From assembly GCF_938020365.1 (NCBI RefSeq), contig NZ_CALIIB010000134.1:1-41387 (forward strand): a DNA stretch of 41,387 nucleotides, in the 5' to 3' direction. This document shows positions 24,515 to 32,706 of this stretch, in pieces. The stretch comes from an uncultured Streptococcus sp. Its GTDB lineage: Bacteria; Bacillota; Bacilli; Lactobacillales; Streptococcaceae. A program made the position numbers and the translations under genes. Every line of letters begins with the position of its first letter. Position 1 is the stretch's first letter. The notes under the pieces are model-generated. The model saw nothing but the letters and a program-made list of their open reading frames with translations. It had not been told where the DNA came from and made no database searches.

Positions 24515-26029
24515 ATGACACATGAAAATGTCATTGAAATGCGAGAAATTACCAAGATTTTTGGTGAATTTGTGGCCAATGATAAAATCAATCTGGAACT
24601 CCGAAAAGGTGAAATTCACGCTCTTTTAGGCGAAAATGGTGCCGGGAAGTCAACCTTGATGAATATGTTGGCCGGCCTACTTGAGCCGACTAGTGGTGAG
24701 ATTGTAGTAAACGGAAAGCCAGTTAAGCTGGACTCTCCATCAAAGGCGGCCTCACTTGGTATCGGGATGGTGCATCAGCACTTTATGCTTGTGGAAGCCT
24801 TCACTGTTGCTGAAAATATTATTCTTGGAAGTGAGATTACAAAAAATGGTATCTTAGACTTGAAACGCGCTACGCAAGAAATTAAGCGTTTGTCTAAGAA
24901 ATATGGTTTGTCGGTCGATCCATCTGCCAAGATTGAAGACATTTCCGTCGGAGCACAACAACGGGTTGAAATTCTGAAGACCCTTTACCGTGGTGCAGAT
25001 ATCCTAATCTTTGACGAACCAACAGCTGTTTTGACACCATCTGAGATTGATGAATTGATGAAAATCATGAAAAACTTAGTCAAGGAAGGTAAGTCTATCA
25101 TTCTTATTACCCATAAGTTGGATGAGATTCGTGCAGTTTCTGACCGAGTGACCGTTATTCGTCGAGGAAAATCAATCGAAACTGTTGAAATTGCTGGTGC
25201 AACCAACCAAGACTTGGCAGAAATGATGGTGGGACGTGCCGTTTCCTTCAAGACTGAGAAGAAACCTTCTAATCCGCAAGAGACGGTTCTTTCAATCAAG
25301 AATCTTGTCGTTGAAGAAAATCGCGGTGTTCCAGCTGTTAAGGGACTTTCACTGGATGTTCGTGCTGGTGAGATTGTTGGGATTGCAGGAATTGACGGCA
25401 ATGGTCAGACTGAGTTGATTCAAGCTATCACAGGACTTAGAAAAGCAAGCTCGGGTGAAATTTTGATCAAGAACCAGTCCGTGATTGGTAAGAAACCACG
25501 CCAGATTACAGAGATGAAGGTCAGCCACGTACCTGAAGACCGCCATCGTGACGGGTTGGTGTTGCAGATGTCCATTTCTGAAAATATTGCTTTGCAGACT
25601 TACTACAAAGAGCCGCTCAGCAAACACGGCATCTTGAATTACAATAATATTTACTCTTACGCGTGCAATCTGATGAAAGAGTTTGACGTGCGGGCAGCTA
25701 GCGAGTATGTACCTGCTTCAGCCCTTTCAGGAGGAAACCAGCAGAAGGCTATCATTGCTCGGGAAGTGGATCGTGATCCAGACTTGCTGATTGTCAGTCA
25801 GCCAACCCGCGGTCTTGATGTCGGAGCAATTGAGTATATCCATAAACGCTTGATTGAGGAACGTACTCAAGGTAAGGCAGTTCTTGTTGTCAGCTTTGAG
25901 CTAGATGAAATACTCAATCTTTCTGATAGAATCGCCGTTATCCATGATGGCAAGATTCAAGGAATTGTGACTCCAGAGAAAACCAATAAGCAAGAACTTG
26001 GTATTCTCATGGCTGGTGGTAAGATTTAG
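24515..26029 (+). CDS. Nucleoside ABC transporter ATPase with two NBDs
   Basis: A 504-residue protein with two fused nucleotide-binding domains, as in the ribose/nucleoside uptake subfamily (CUT2). The first domain has Walker A GENGAGKST near residue 39, signature SVGAQQR near 145 and Walker B ILIFDEPTAVLTP near 165. The second has a degenerate Walker A (GIDGNGQTE near 291), the signature LSGGNQQK near 405 and an altered Walker B ending in VSQPTRGLD, where Ser-Gln replaces Asp-Glu. This pattern is normal in the family, so one site is probably catalytic. The ATG at 24515 follows GGAAAG. Equivalent proteins are NupA of Lactococcus and RnsA of S. mutans. Confidence 0.93.
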   Translation: MTHENVIEMREITKIFGEFVANDKINLELRKGEIHALLGENGAGKSTLMNMLAGLLEPTSGEIVVNGKPVKLDSPSKAASLGIGMVHQHFMLVEAFTVAENIILGSEITKNGILDLKRATQEIKRLSKKYGLSVDPSAKIEDISVGAQQRVEILKTLYRGADILIFDEPTAVLTPSEIDELMKIMKNLVKEGKSIILITHKLDEIRAVSDRVTVIRRGKSIETVEIAGATNQDLAEMMVGRAVSFKTEKKPSNPQETVLSIKNLVVEENRGVPAVKGLSLDVRAGEIVGIAGIDGNGQTELIQAITGLRKASSGEILIKNQSVIGKKPRQITEMKVSHVPEDRHRDGLVLQMSISENIALQTYYKEPLSKHGILNYNNIYSYACNLMKEFDVRAASEYVPASALSGGNQQKAIIAREVDRDPDLLIVSQPTRGLDVGAIEYIHKRLIEERTQGKAVLVVSFELDEILNLSDRIAVIHDGKIQGIVTPEKTNKQELGILMAGGKI

Positions 26030-26042
26030 AAGGGAGATTCAA

Positions 26043-27137
26043 ATGTCTAAAAAAACACAGCAGATCGCAGTTCCCTTAATCTCAGTTCTTTTAGGGATTT
26101 TATTGGGAGCGATTGTCATGGCTATCTTTGGCTATGATGCCATCTGGGGATATGAATCCCTCTTTAAAACGGCATTCGGTTCTTTGAGAAGTTTGGGTGA
26201 AATTTCTCGGGCGATGGGACCTCTAGTTCTCATTGGTCTGGGTTTTGCCGTTGCTAGTCGGGCTGGATTTTTCAATGTCGGACTTCCGGGTCAAGCCTTG
26301 GCTGGTTGGATTCTAGCTGGTTGGTTTGCCCTTTCCTTCCCTGACCTACCTCGCCCACTGATGTTGCTAGCAACTGTAGTGATTGCAGCAGTAGCTGGTG
26401 GGATTATTGGTGCTATTCCAGGAGTTCTGCGTGCCTATTTAGGAACAAGTGAAGTCATCGTTACGATTATGATGAACTATATCGTCCTCTTCGTTGGAAA
26501 TGCCTTTATCCGCAGCTTTCCAAAATCTGTGATGCAGAGTGTTGACTCTAGTAAGCGTGTTGGTGCCAATGCCATTTATCAAACAGAATGGCTGAGAAGT
26601 TTGACAGCTAACTCTCGGATGAATATTGGTATTTTCTTTGCTTTGATTGCAGTTGTGCTGATCTGGTATATGCTGAAGAAAACAACGCTTGGCTTTGAGA
26701 TCCGTGCTGTTGGTCTTAACCCAAATGCAGCTGAATACGCAGGGATGTCCTCTAAACGGACTATTATCTTGTCCATGATTATTTCTGGAGCCCTTGCAGG
26801 ACTTGGAGGAGTAGTAGAAGGACTAGGTACTTATCAGAATGTCTTTGTACAAGGAAGTTCATTGAGCGTTGGTTTCAATGGTATGGCAGTTAGTCTTTTA
26901 GCAGCAAACTCACCAGTTGGTATCCTTTTTGCGGCTTTCCTCTTTGCAGTTTTAAGTGTTGGTGCGCCAGGTATGAACGTGGCTCAGATTCCGACAGAAT
27001 TAGTCAATATCGTGACAGCTTCGATTATCTTCTTTGTCAGCGCCCATTACTTGATTGAGCGTCTGACTGGTAAGACAGTCTTTGAATTAATTAAAAACCG
27101 TAAGCAAGAAGCTGGTAAAGTGAAAGGGGGAAACTAG
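26043..27137 (+). CDS. Nucleoside ABC transporter permease, first subunit
   Basis: A 364-residue permease of the BPD_transp_2 (ribose/nucleoside) type with about ten membrane spans. The GFFNVGLPGQ segment near residue 80 and the RAVGLNPNAAEYAGM loop near residue 220 are the conserved contact region for the ATPase. The ATG at 26043 follows GGGAG and starts 13 bp after the ATPase stop. It is longer than the next permease because of a longer N terminus and an extra loop. Forms a heterodimer with the following gene product (NupB/RnsC equivalent). Confidence 0.92.
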   Translation: MSKKTQQIAVPLISVLLGILLGAIVMAIFGYDAIWGYESLFKTAFGSLRSLGEISRAMGPLVLIGLGFAVASRAGFFNVGLPGQALAGWILAGWFALSFPDLPRPLMLLATVVIAAVAGGIIGAIPGVLRAYLGTSEVIVTIMMNYIVLFVGNAFIRSFPKSVMQSVDSSKRVGANAIYQTEWLRSLTANSRMNIGIFFALIAVVLIWYMLKKTTLGFEIRAVGLNPNAAEYAGMSSKRTIILSMIISGALAGLGGVVEGLGTYQNVFVQGSSLSVGFNGMAVSLLAANSPVGILFAAFLFAVLSVGAPGMNVAQIPTELVNIVTASIIFFVSAHYLIERLTGKTVFELIKNRKQEAGKVKGGN

Positions 27138-27138
27138 G

Positions 27139-28095
27139 ATGAGTATTGTAACGATATTAGGTTTATTAGTATCATCTATGCTGATTTATGCGGCTCCCCT
27201 GATTTTTACAAGTATCGGTGGAGCTTATTCGGAGCATGCCGGAGTCGTCAATGTCGGTTTGGAAGGGATCATGGTAATGGGAGCATTTACAGGCGTTCTC
27301 TTTAACCTGACTTTCGAAAGTAGTTTTGGCAGCTTGACTCCATGGCTCTCCTTGATTGCTGCTGGTTTAGTCGGAGTGCTCTTCTCCCTTATCCATGCTG
27401 TAGCAACCATTAACTTCCGTGCGGACCACGTTGTTAGTGGTACGGTTCTAAACTTATTAGCACCAGCCTTGGCAGTCTTCCTTGTTAAAGCTATCTACAA
27501 CAAGGGGCAAACAGACAACATTCAGCGTTCATTTGGTAAATTTAATTTTCCTATTTTGTCTGATATTCCAGTTATAGGAGAAATTTTCTTCAAACATACA
27601 AGTCTGATGGGATATTTGGCCATCGCCTTCTCTTTCCTTGCTTGGTTTATCATGTTTAAGACAAAATTCGGATTGCGCCTTCGCTCAGTTGGAGAACATC
27701 CGCAGGCAGCAGATACACTGGGAATCAATGTTTACCTCATGCGCTATTGCGGTGTTATGATTTCTGGTTTGCTTGGTGGTATTGGTGGGGCTATCTATGC
27801 TCAGTCAATCTCCGTTAACTTTGCTGTGACGACTATCATAGGTCCAGGATTTATCGCCTTAGCAGCTATGATTTTTGGTAAATGGAGTCCTATCGGTGCC
27901 ATGCTTGCCAGTCTCTTCTTTGGGGCTTCTCAAAGTTTGGCCGTTATCGGAAACCAGTTGCCTCTTCTTTCAAAAGTACCAACAGTTTATCTACAGATTG
28001 CACCATACGTTTTGACGATTGTGGTTCTTGCGGCCTTCTTCGGTAAAGCTGTTGCTCCGAAAGCAGACGGTATCAACTATATCAAGTCTAAATAG
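27139..28095 (+). CDS. Nucleoside ABC transporter permease, second subunit
   Basis: A 318-residue membrane permease paired with the previous one. It carries the matching motifs AGVVNVGLEGIM near residue 36 and RSVGEHPQAADTLGI near residue 180, which form the coupling loop. It begins 1 bp after the previous stop codon, with GAAAGGGGG as ribosome site inside the previous gene. NupC/RnsD equivalent. A strong terminator at 28104-28129 ends the nucleoside locus. Confidence 0.92.
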   Translation: MSIVTILGLLVSSMLIYAAPLIFTSIGGAYSEHAGVVNVGLEGIMVMGAFTGVLFNLTFESSFGSLTPWLSLIAAGLVGVLFSLIHAVATINFRADHVVSGTVLNLLAPALAVFLVKAIYNKGQTDNIQRSFGKFNFPILSDIPVIGEIFFKHTSLMGYLAIAFSFLAWFIMFKTKFGLRLRSVGEHPQAADTLGINVYLMRYCGVMISGLLGGIGGAIYAQSISVNFAVTTIIGPGFIALAAMIFGKWSPIGAMLASLFFGASQSLAVIGNQLPLLSKVPTVYLQIAPYVLTIVVLAAFFGKAVAPKADGINYIKSK

Positions 28096-28103
28096 CCTTT
28101 TAC

Positions 28104-28129
28104 ACCAGTTCTTTGGAACTGGTTTTTTT
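28104..28129 (+). terminator. Terminator of the nucleoside transport genes
   Basis: ACCAGTTC at 28104-28111 pairs with GAACTGGT at 28116-28123, followed by a T-run. Confidence 0.88.
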
Positions 28130-28156
28130 GTGATTGGAAAAAGTTGCTATCGGAAA

Positions 28157-28190
28157 TAGAAAAAGCCTGCTTCGTCTGAAGCAAGCTTTA
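28157..28190 (-). terminator. Terminator of the polysaccharide deacetylase gene
   Basis: On the minus strand AAGC-TTGCTTC pairs with GAAGCAGGCTT around a short loop and is followed by a T-run. Confidence 0.8.
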
Positions 28191-28195
28191 TGAGA

Positions 28196-29128
28196 TTAAT
28201 TTGTAGCGATTTCGTTTAATAAATCTTCTGCAGTAGTAGTTGGGTTCACTCGAACACGATTGAGTGAGAGTAATCCATTAGACAGGGAAGCCAGGCCGTT
28301 ATTGGTCGTTAATCCCATCTTATAGCCCAGACTTTCAGCGATCTGCAAGGTCGCATCACTATAGCGGCCAGATGGATAGGCAACAGTCGTCGTCTTCTGT
28401 GATAGATTGTCATCTAAAAAGGCTTTAGAATCACGTAGTTCAAGGGTTTGTTGATCAGCAGTAGCAGTTGATAGATCAGGGTGGTTGACGGTATGGTCTT
28501 CAAAGGACATTCCCTTTTCCTTCATTTCTTTGATCTCATCTAGCGTCAGCATATCTTCACGGCCAGCTTGGACAAATCCAGTAATGACATTGTTGGTTGC
28601 CTTCATCTGGTACTTTTGAAGTAGCGGGAAGGCATTGGTATAAAAGTCTTTCAAACTATCATCAAAGGTCAGCCAGACTACTTTTTTATTTTCAGGTAGG
28701 ACATTTTCTGTCAAAGCTTTGTAAGCTTCATCTGGTGTTAACGTATAATAACCAGCCTCTTTCAGGGCCTGCAAATGACTTTCAAAAGTAGTTGGATCTA
28801 CAATCAAACCAGCATTGGCTGCCTCAGAGGGATCCATTACATGGATCGCATGGTACATCAAGATTGGGATCTTAACAGGCTCGTCTTGTTTTACCCACTT
28901 GATTTTTGAAGCTTCTTCATTTGTTGAGGTAGAGTCTGGCTTCGAGGTGGATTGCACAGTTTGGTTGCCTGCAGAGGATTGTTTGCTAGGAGAGAACTGA
29001 GTCTTCCAAAGATAAATTCCGCCTACGATTAGGACAAGGAGCAAGAAAAGATTGATAATAGAAAAAAGGAATGCCTTTTTCTTAGCTTTATGTCTTTGCA
29101 TGCGTCTTCCAATGTGTTTATCTGTCAT
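28196..29128 (-). CDS. Membrane-anchored polysaccharide deacetylase (NodB domain)
   Basis: A 310-residue protein. A basic N terminus (RRMQRHKAKKKAF) precedes one membrane helix at about residues 20-40, then a Ser/Thr-rich linker and an extracellular NodB deacetylase domain. Motif 1 is WLTFDDS near residue 155 (the usual Gly is Ser), motif 2 is DHTVNHPDLS near 212 (His-x3-His metal site), and motif 3 is YPSGRYSD near 252. Such enzymes deacetylate N-acetylglucosamine in peptidoglycan or surface polysaccharide, which often raises lysozyme resistance; the true substrate here is unknown. The frame is open to 29188, but the ATG at 29128 follows AAGGAG and is preferred. It diverges from hom. Confidence 0.88.
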   Translation of the reverse strand: MTDKHIGRRMQRHKAKKKAFLFSIINLFLLLVLIVGGIYLWKTQFSPSKQSSAGNQTVQSTSKPDSTSTNEEASKIKWVKQDEPVKIPILMYHAIHVMDPSEAANAGLIVDPTTFESHLQALKEAGYYTLTPDEAYKALTENVLPENKKVVWLTFDDSLKDFYTNAFPLLQKYQMKATNNVITGFVQAGREDMLTLDEIKEMKEKGMSFEDHTVNHPDLSTATADQQTLELRDSKAFLDDNLSQKTTTVAYPSGRYSDATLQIAESLGYKMGLTTNNGLASLSNGLLSLNRVRVNPTTTAEDLLNEIATN

Positions 29129-29170
29129 GGTATCTCCTTCTAATTTCATGAGTTTAAAATTTTTACTTAC

Positions 29171-29176
29171 ATTATA
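29171..29176 (-). promoter_or_regulatory. -10 of the deacetylase gene
   Basis: TGTTATAAT on the minus strand, an extended -10 (hexamer complementary to 29171-29176), about 43 bp before the start codon. The -35 is poor. Confidence 0.55.
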
Positions 29177-29217
29177 ACAAATATACAAATAGATTTGTAG
29201 GCATTTCTATATATTTT

Positions 29218-29226
29218 TGTTATAAT
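29218..29226 (+). promoter_or_regulatory. Extended -10 promoter of hom-thrB
   Basis: TGTTATAAT at 29218-29226, identical in core to the divergent -10 at 29171-29176. The -35 region is poor. Confidence 0.6.
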
Positions 29227-29260
29227 GTTTTTTATATAAGAAATATTCAAGGAGTTCCTC

Positions 29261-30547
29261 ATGTCTATTAAAATTGCTTTACTTGGTTTTGGAACAGTTG
29301 CCAGTGGTGTTCCTTTCTTGTTGAAAGAAAATGGAGAAAAGATTGTTCAGGCTGCTCATTCTGAGATTGAAGTTGCTAAAGTCTTGGTCAAGGATGATGC
29401 TGAAAAAGAGCGTCTTTTGGCAGCTGGAAATGATTACAACTTTGTGACCAATGTGGATGAAATCTTAAATGACAGTGAAATTGCGATCGTAGTGGAGCTG
29501 ATGGGACGGATTGAACCAGCAAAAACCTTTATCACGCGCGCACTTGAAGCAGGTAAACATGTGGTAACTGCTAATAAAGACTTGCTGGCAGTTCATGGTT
29601 CTGAATTGTTAGATATTGCTAAGAAAAATGGCGTTGCCCTTTACTATGAAGCTGCTGTTGCAGGTGGTATCCCAATTTTGCGCACCTTGGTTAATTCATT
29701 GGCGTCTGACAAGATTACCCGCGTTTTGGGCGTGGTCAATGGAACGTCTAACTTCATGATGACTAAGATGGTAGAAGAAGGTTGGTCTTACGAGGATGCT
29801 CTTGCGGAAGCGCAACGTTTAGGATTTGCTGAAAGTGACCCGACGAACGACGTTGATGGAATTGACGCAGCCTATAAAATGGTTATCCTCAGCCAATTTG
29901 CTTTCGGTATGAACATCAAGTTTGAAGATGTCAGCCACCAAGGTATTCGCAACATCACGCCTGAAGACGTCGCTGTTGCTCAAGATTTGGGCTATGTAGT
30001 GAAATTAGTTGGCTCGATTGAGGAAACGCCATCAGGAATCGCTGCGGAAGTGACACCGACTTTCTTGCCAAAAGCGCATCCACTAGCTAGTGTAAACGGC
30101 GTAATGAATGCGGTCTTTGTCGAGTCAATCGGTATTGGAGAATCCATGTATTACGGCCCAGGTGCAGGCCAAAAACCAACTGCGACCAGTGTCGTTGCGG
30201 ATATCGTCCGTATTGTTCGTCGCCTAAATGAGGGCACGATCGGCAAAGCCTTCAATGAATTTAGTCGCGAGCTTGTCTTGGCTAAACCTGAGGATGTTAA
30301 GAGCAACTATTATTTCTCTATCTTGGCTCCAGATGCCAAAGGTCAAGTCTTGCATTTGGCTGAAATCTTCAATGCTGAGGAAGTTTCCTTCAAGCAAATT
30401 CTACAAGAAGGTACGGATGGTGAAACAGCACGTGTGGTCATCATCACGCATGCTGTCAGCAAGACTCAGCTAGAAAATGTCGTTGCCAAGCTCCGTGAGG
30501 TACCAGAGTTTGAATTACTCAATACCTTTAAAGTATTAGGAGAATAA
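29261..30547 (+). CDS. hom: Homoserine dehydrogenase
   Basis: A 428-residue NAD(P)-dependent enzyme that reduces aspartate semialdehyde to homoserine, the branch point for threonine and methionine. The Rossmann motif GFGTVASGV is near residue 9-17. The catalytic region GVVNGTSNFMMTKM near residue 164 and the Lys in TANKDLLA near 106 are intact. A C-terminal ACT domain (about residues 350-428) probably senses threonine. The ATG follows AAGGAG. It is followed after 1 bp by thrB, so the two form an operon. Confidence 0.95.
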   Translation: MSIKIALLGFGTVASGVPFLLKENGEKIVQAAHSEIEVAKVLVKDDAEKERLLAAGNDYNFVTNVDEILNDSEIAIVVELMGRIEPAKTFITRALEAGKHVVTANKDLLAVHGSELLDIAKKNGVALYYEAAVAGGIPILRTLVNSLASDKITRVLGVVNGTSNFMMTKMVEEGWSYEDALAEAQRLGFAESDPTNDVDGIDAAYKMVILSQFAFGMNIKFEDVSHQGIRNITPEDVAVAQDLGYVVKLVGSIEETPSGIAAEVTPTFLPKAHPLASVNGVMNAVFVESIGIGESMYYGPGAGQKPTATSVVADIVRIVRRLNEGTIGKAFNEFSRELVLAKPEDVKSNYYFSILAPDAKGQVLHLAEIFNAEEVSFKQILQEGTDGETARVVIITHAVSKTQLENVVAKLREVPEFELLNTFKVLGE

Positions 30548-30548
30548 G

Positions 30549-31415
30549 ATGAAAATTATTGTACCAGCAACCAGTGCCAATATCGGGCCTGGTTTTGACT
30601 CAGTTGGTGTCGCAGTCTCCAAATATTTAGAAATCGAAGTCTTGGAAGAAAGTCAGGAGTGGGTTATTGAGCATGATCTCAATCCTCGAATTCCAACGGA
30701 TAAACGGAATTTACTAATCAAGATTGCCCTGCAATTAGCTCCGGACCTTCAGCCACATCGCTTAAAAATGACCAGCGATGTTCCTTTGGCGCGTGGTCTC
30801 GGCTCTTCTAGCTCCGTTATTGTGGCAGGGATTGAACTGGCTAATCAGTTAGCAAATCTGAACTTATCAGATCATGAAAAGCTGAAAATTGCGACAAAAA
30901 TCGAAGGGCATCCGGACAATGTCGCACCAGCGATTTATGGAAATTTAGTGATTGCAAGCTCTTTCCAAAATCAAGTTTCAGCTGTTGTATCAGATTTCCC
31001 AGAGGTCAGCTTTATCGCTTTTATTCCCGATTATGAGTTGAGAACAGTTGAAAGCCGCCGTGTCTTGCCTAATCGCCTTTCATACAAGGAAGCTGTTGCA
31101 GCAAGCTCTGTAGCCAATGTCGCTGTTGCAGCGCTCTTAAAGGGCGATATGAAAACAGCTGGTCGTGCCATTGAATCTGATCGTTTCCATGAGAGATATC
31201 GCCAACCGCTTATCAAAGAATTTTCTGACATTAAATTCTTAGCCAGAAAGCAGGGCGCTTTTGCGACTTACATCTCTGGAGCTGGTCCGACTGTTATGGT
31301 TTTGGCTCCGAAAGACAAGGCTGAGCAGATTTATCAGCAAATCAAGGAACAAGACTTTGATGGGGAAGTTTTCCAGTTGCAAGTCGATACTCAGGGTGTA
31401 CGTGTAGAAAAATAG
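30549..31415 (+). CDS. thrB: Homoserine kinase
   Basis: A 288-residue GHMP-family kinase that phosphorylates homoserine with ATP for threonine synthesis. The ATP loop is PLARGLGSSSSV near residue 80, the N-terminal motif is VPATSANIGPGFDSVG near 5-20, and the C-terminal motif is SGAGPTVM near 242. The ATG overlaps the region immediately after the hom stop with GGAG upstream. thrC is not in the window. Followed by a long imperfect terminator hairpin at 31426-31486. Confidence 0.95.
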   Translation: MKIIVPATSANIGPGFDSVGVAVSKYLEIEVLEESQEWVIEHDLNPRIPTDKRNLLIKIALQLAPDLQPHRLKMTSDVPLARGLGSSSSVIVAGIELANQLANLNLSDHEKLKIATKIEGHPDNVAPAIYGNLVIASSFQNQVSAVVSDFPEVSFIAFIPDYELRTVESRRVLPNRLSYKEAVAASSVANVAVAALLKGDMKTAGRAIESDRFHERYRQPLIKEFSDIKFLARKQGAFATYISGAGPTVMVLAPKDKAEQIYQQIKEQDFDGEVFQLQVDTQGVRVEK

Positions 31416-31425
31416 AAGAGAGTTT

Positions 31426-31486
31426 GAGGATGACGAACTTGTGGACGCAGTGTTGGTCTACAATCTTCGTTCTCCTCTTTCTTTTT
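31426..31486 (+). terminator. Long imperfect terminator of hom-thrB
   Basis: GAGGA..ACGAA (31426 on) pairs with TTCGT..TCCTC, with an inner TTGTGGAC / GTCTACAA stem, followed by TTTCTTTTT. Confidence 0.7.
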
Positions 31487-31540
31487 GCTTTGAAAAAGAA
31501 TCTTTATTTCCCTTAGTCTATCGTAAATATCATTTAATTT

Positions 31541-31549
31541 TGATATAAT
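31541..31549 (+). promoter_or_regulatory. Extended -10 promoter of murB
   Basis: TGATATAAT at 31541-31549, extended -10, 31 bp before the start codon. Confidence 0.62.
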
Positions 31550-31580
31550 AGAGTGTAATTTGTAAAAAAGAGAGTAAGTC

Positions 31581-32483
31581 ATGCAAAACCTAGAAAAATT
31601 TTCTGCGGAATTAGAAGGAATCGACATCCGTTTTAATGAACCTTTGAGTCAATACACTTATACAAAGGTAGGCGGAGCTGCCGATTTCTTAGTTTTTCCA
31701 CGCAACCGTTATGAATTGGCTCGGATTGTCAAGTTGGCCAATCGTGAAAATATTCCTTGGTTGGTGCTTGGGAATTCAAGTAACATTATCGTTCGAGATG
31801 GCGGTATTCGAGGCTTTGTCATCATGTTTGACAGTCTAAATAACGTAGCAGTAGATGGCTATACGATTGAGGCAGAGGCTGGTGCCAATCTAACTCAGAC
31901 TACTCGTATTGCCCTGCATCATAGTTTGACTGGCTTTGAATTTGCCTGTGGCATCCCGGGTAGTGTTGGCGGAGCTGTCTTTATGAATGCTGGCGCTTAT
32001 GGCGGAGAAATTGCTCATGTGCTTGTTTCTTGCAAGGTCTTGACACCTGAAGGAGAAATAAAGACCTTGGATGCGCGTGATATGCGCTTTGGTTATCGCC
32101 ATTCACTTATTCAAGAAACTGGCGACATCGTCATTTCAGCTAAGTTTGGTCTGGCACCAGGTGTCCACCAAAACATTCGTCAGGAAATGGAACGTCTGAC
32201 CTATCTGCGTGAACTCAAGCAGCCTTTGGAATACCCATCATGTGGGTCTGTCTTTAAGCGTCCTCTGGGACATTTTGCTGGTCAGCTCATCAGTGAGGCC
32301 GGTTTAAAAGGCTATCGAATCGGTGGTGTAGAGGTTTCAGAAAAGCATGCTGGTTTCATGATTAATGTCGATCATGGTACAGCTAGCGATTATGAAGAGT
32401 TGATTGCTCATGTCATTAAAGTAGTCAAAGAGCATTCAGGTGTCACTCTGGAACGAGAAGTTCGAATTATTGGAGAAGCATAA
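31581..32483 (+). CDS. murB: UDP-N-acetylenolpyruvoylglucosamine reductase
   Basis: A 300-residue FAD enzyme that reduces enolpyruvyl-UDP-GlcNAc to UDP-N-acetylmuramate, an essential peptidoglycan step in the cytoplasm. The FAD-binding motif VLGNSSNIIVRD is near residue 60, GIPGSVGGAVFMNAGAYGGE near 128-147 is the MurB signature, and the catalytic Ser is in YPSCGSVFKRP near 222. It is a type II (shorter) MurB as in other Firmicutes. In streptococci it is typically followed by potABCD, as here, although 203 bp separate them and a control region lies between. Confidence 0.96.
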   Translation: MQNLEKFSAELEGIDIRFNEPLSQYTYTKVGGAADFLVFPRNRYELARIVKLANRENIPWLVLGNSSNIIVRDGGIRGFVIMFDSLNNVAVDGYTIEAEAGANLTQTTRIALHHSLTGFEFACGIPGSVGGAVFMNAGAYGGEIAHVLVSCKVLTPEGEIKTLDARDMRFGYRHSLIQETGDIVISAKFGLAPGVHQNIRQEMERLTYLRELKQPLEYPSCGSVFKRPLGHFAGQLISEAGLKGYRIGGVEVSEKHAGFMINVDHGTASDYEELIAHVIKVVKEHSGVTLEREVRIIGEA

Positions 32484-32686
32484 GAGTCCCATATGTAATT
32501 GTCTGATTGCTTTTCTAAGATTTGTCTAAGTCTTTGGGATAGCCAATATCCATGTGTCATTAGTAAAGGGGGTGAAAGCCTATCGATATCGCAAGTATGC
32601 AGGGCCATAGTAGCCCTCGAGAGGTTTTTTTGGTCTGACAGAGCCAAAAATCTGTTAATACATGGAAAAGAAGGAATTTATGCCAA
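32484..32686 (+). promoter_or_regulatory. Structured intergenic region ahead of potA
   Basis: This 203-bp gap holds several hairpins: GGATA/TATCC at 32537-32551, AGGGC/GCCCT in about 32601-32617 followed within a few bases by a run of seven T, and TTTTTGG/CCAAAAA around 32626-32650. Upstream, TCTAAG repeats with 5-bp spacing (TCTAAG-ATTTG-TCTAAG, about 32514-32530). I see no convincing -10. It may be a leader or attenuator of potABCD or a small RNA gene; I cannot name a known riboswitch class. Confidence 0.4.
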
Positions 32687-32706
32687 TTGAAAAAACCAAT
32701 TATTGA
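32680..32706 (+). CDS. Possible overlapping mini-ORF at the potA start (9 codons with stop)
   Basis: ATG at 32680 encodes MPIEKTNY and stops at 32704-32706, 18 bp inside potA. It lies 4 bp after AAGGA, whereas the potA TTG is 11 bp after it. It may be chance, or may modulate potA translation. Expression is unproven. Confidence 0.25.
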   Translation: MPIEKTNY

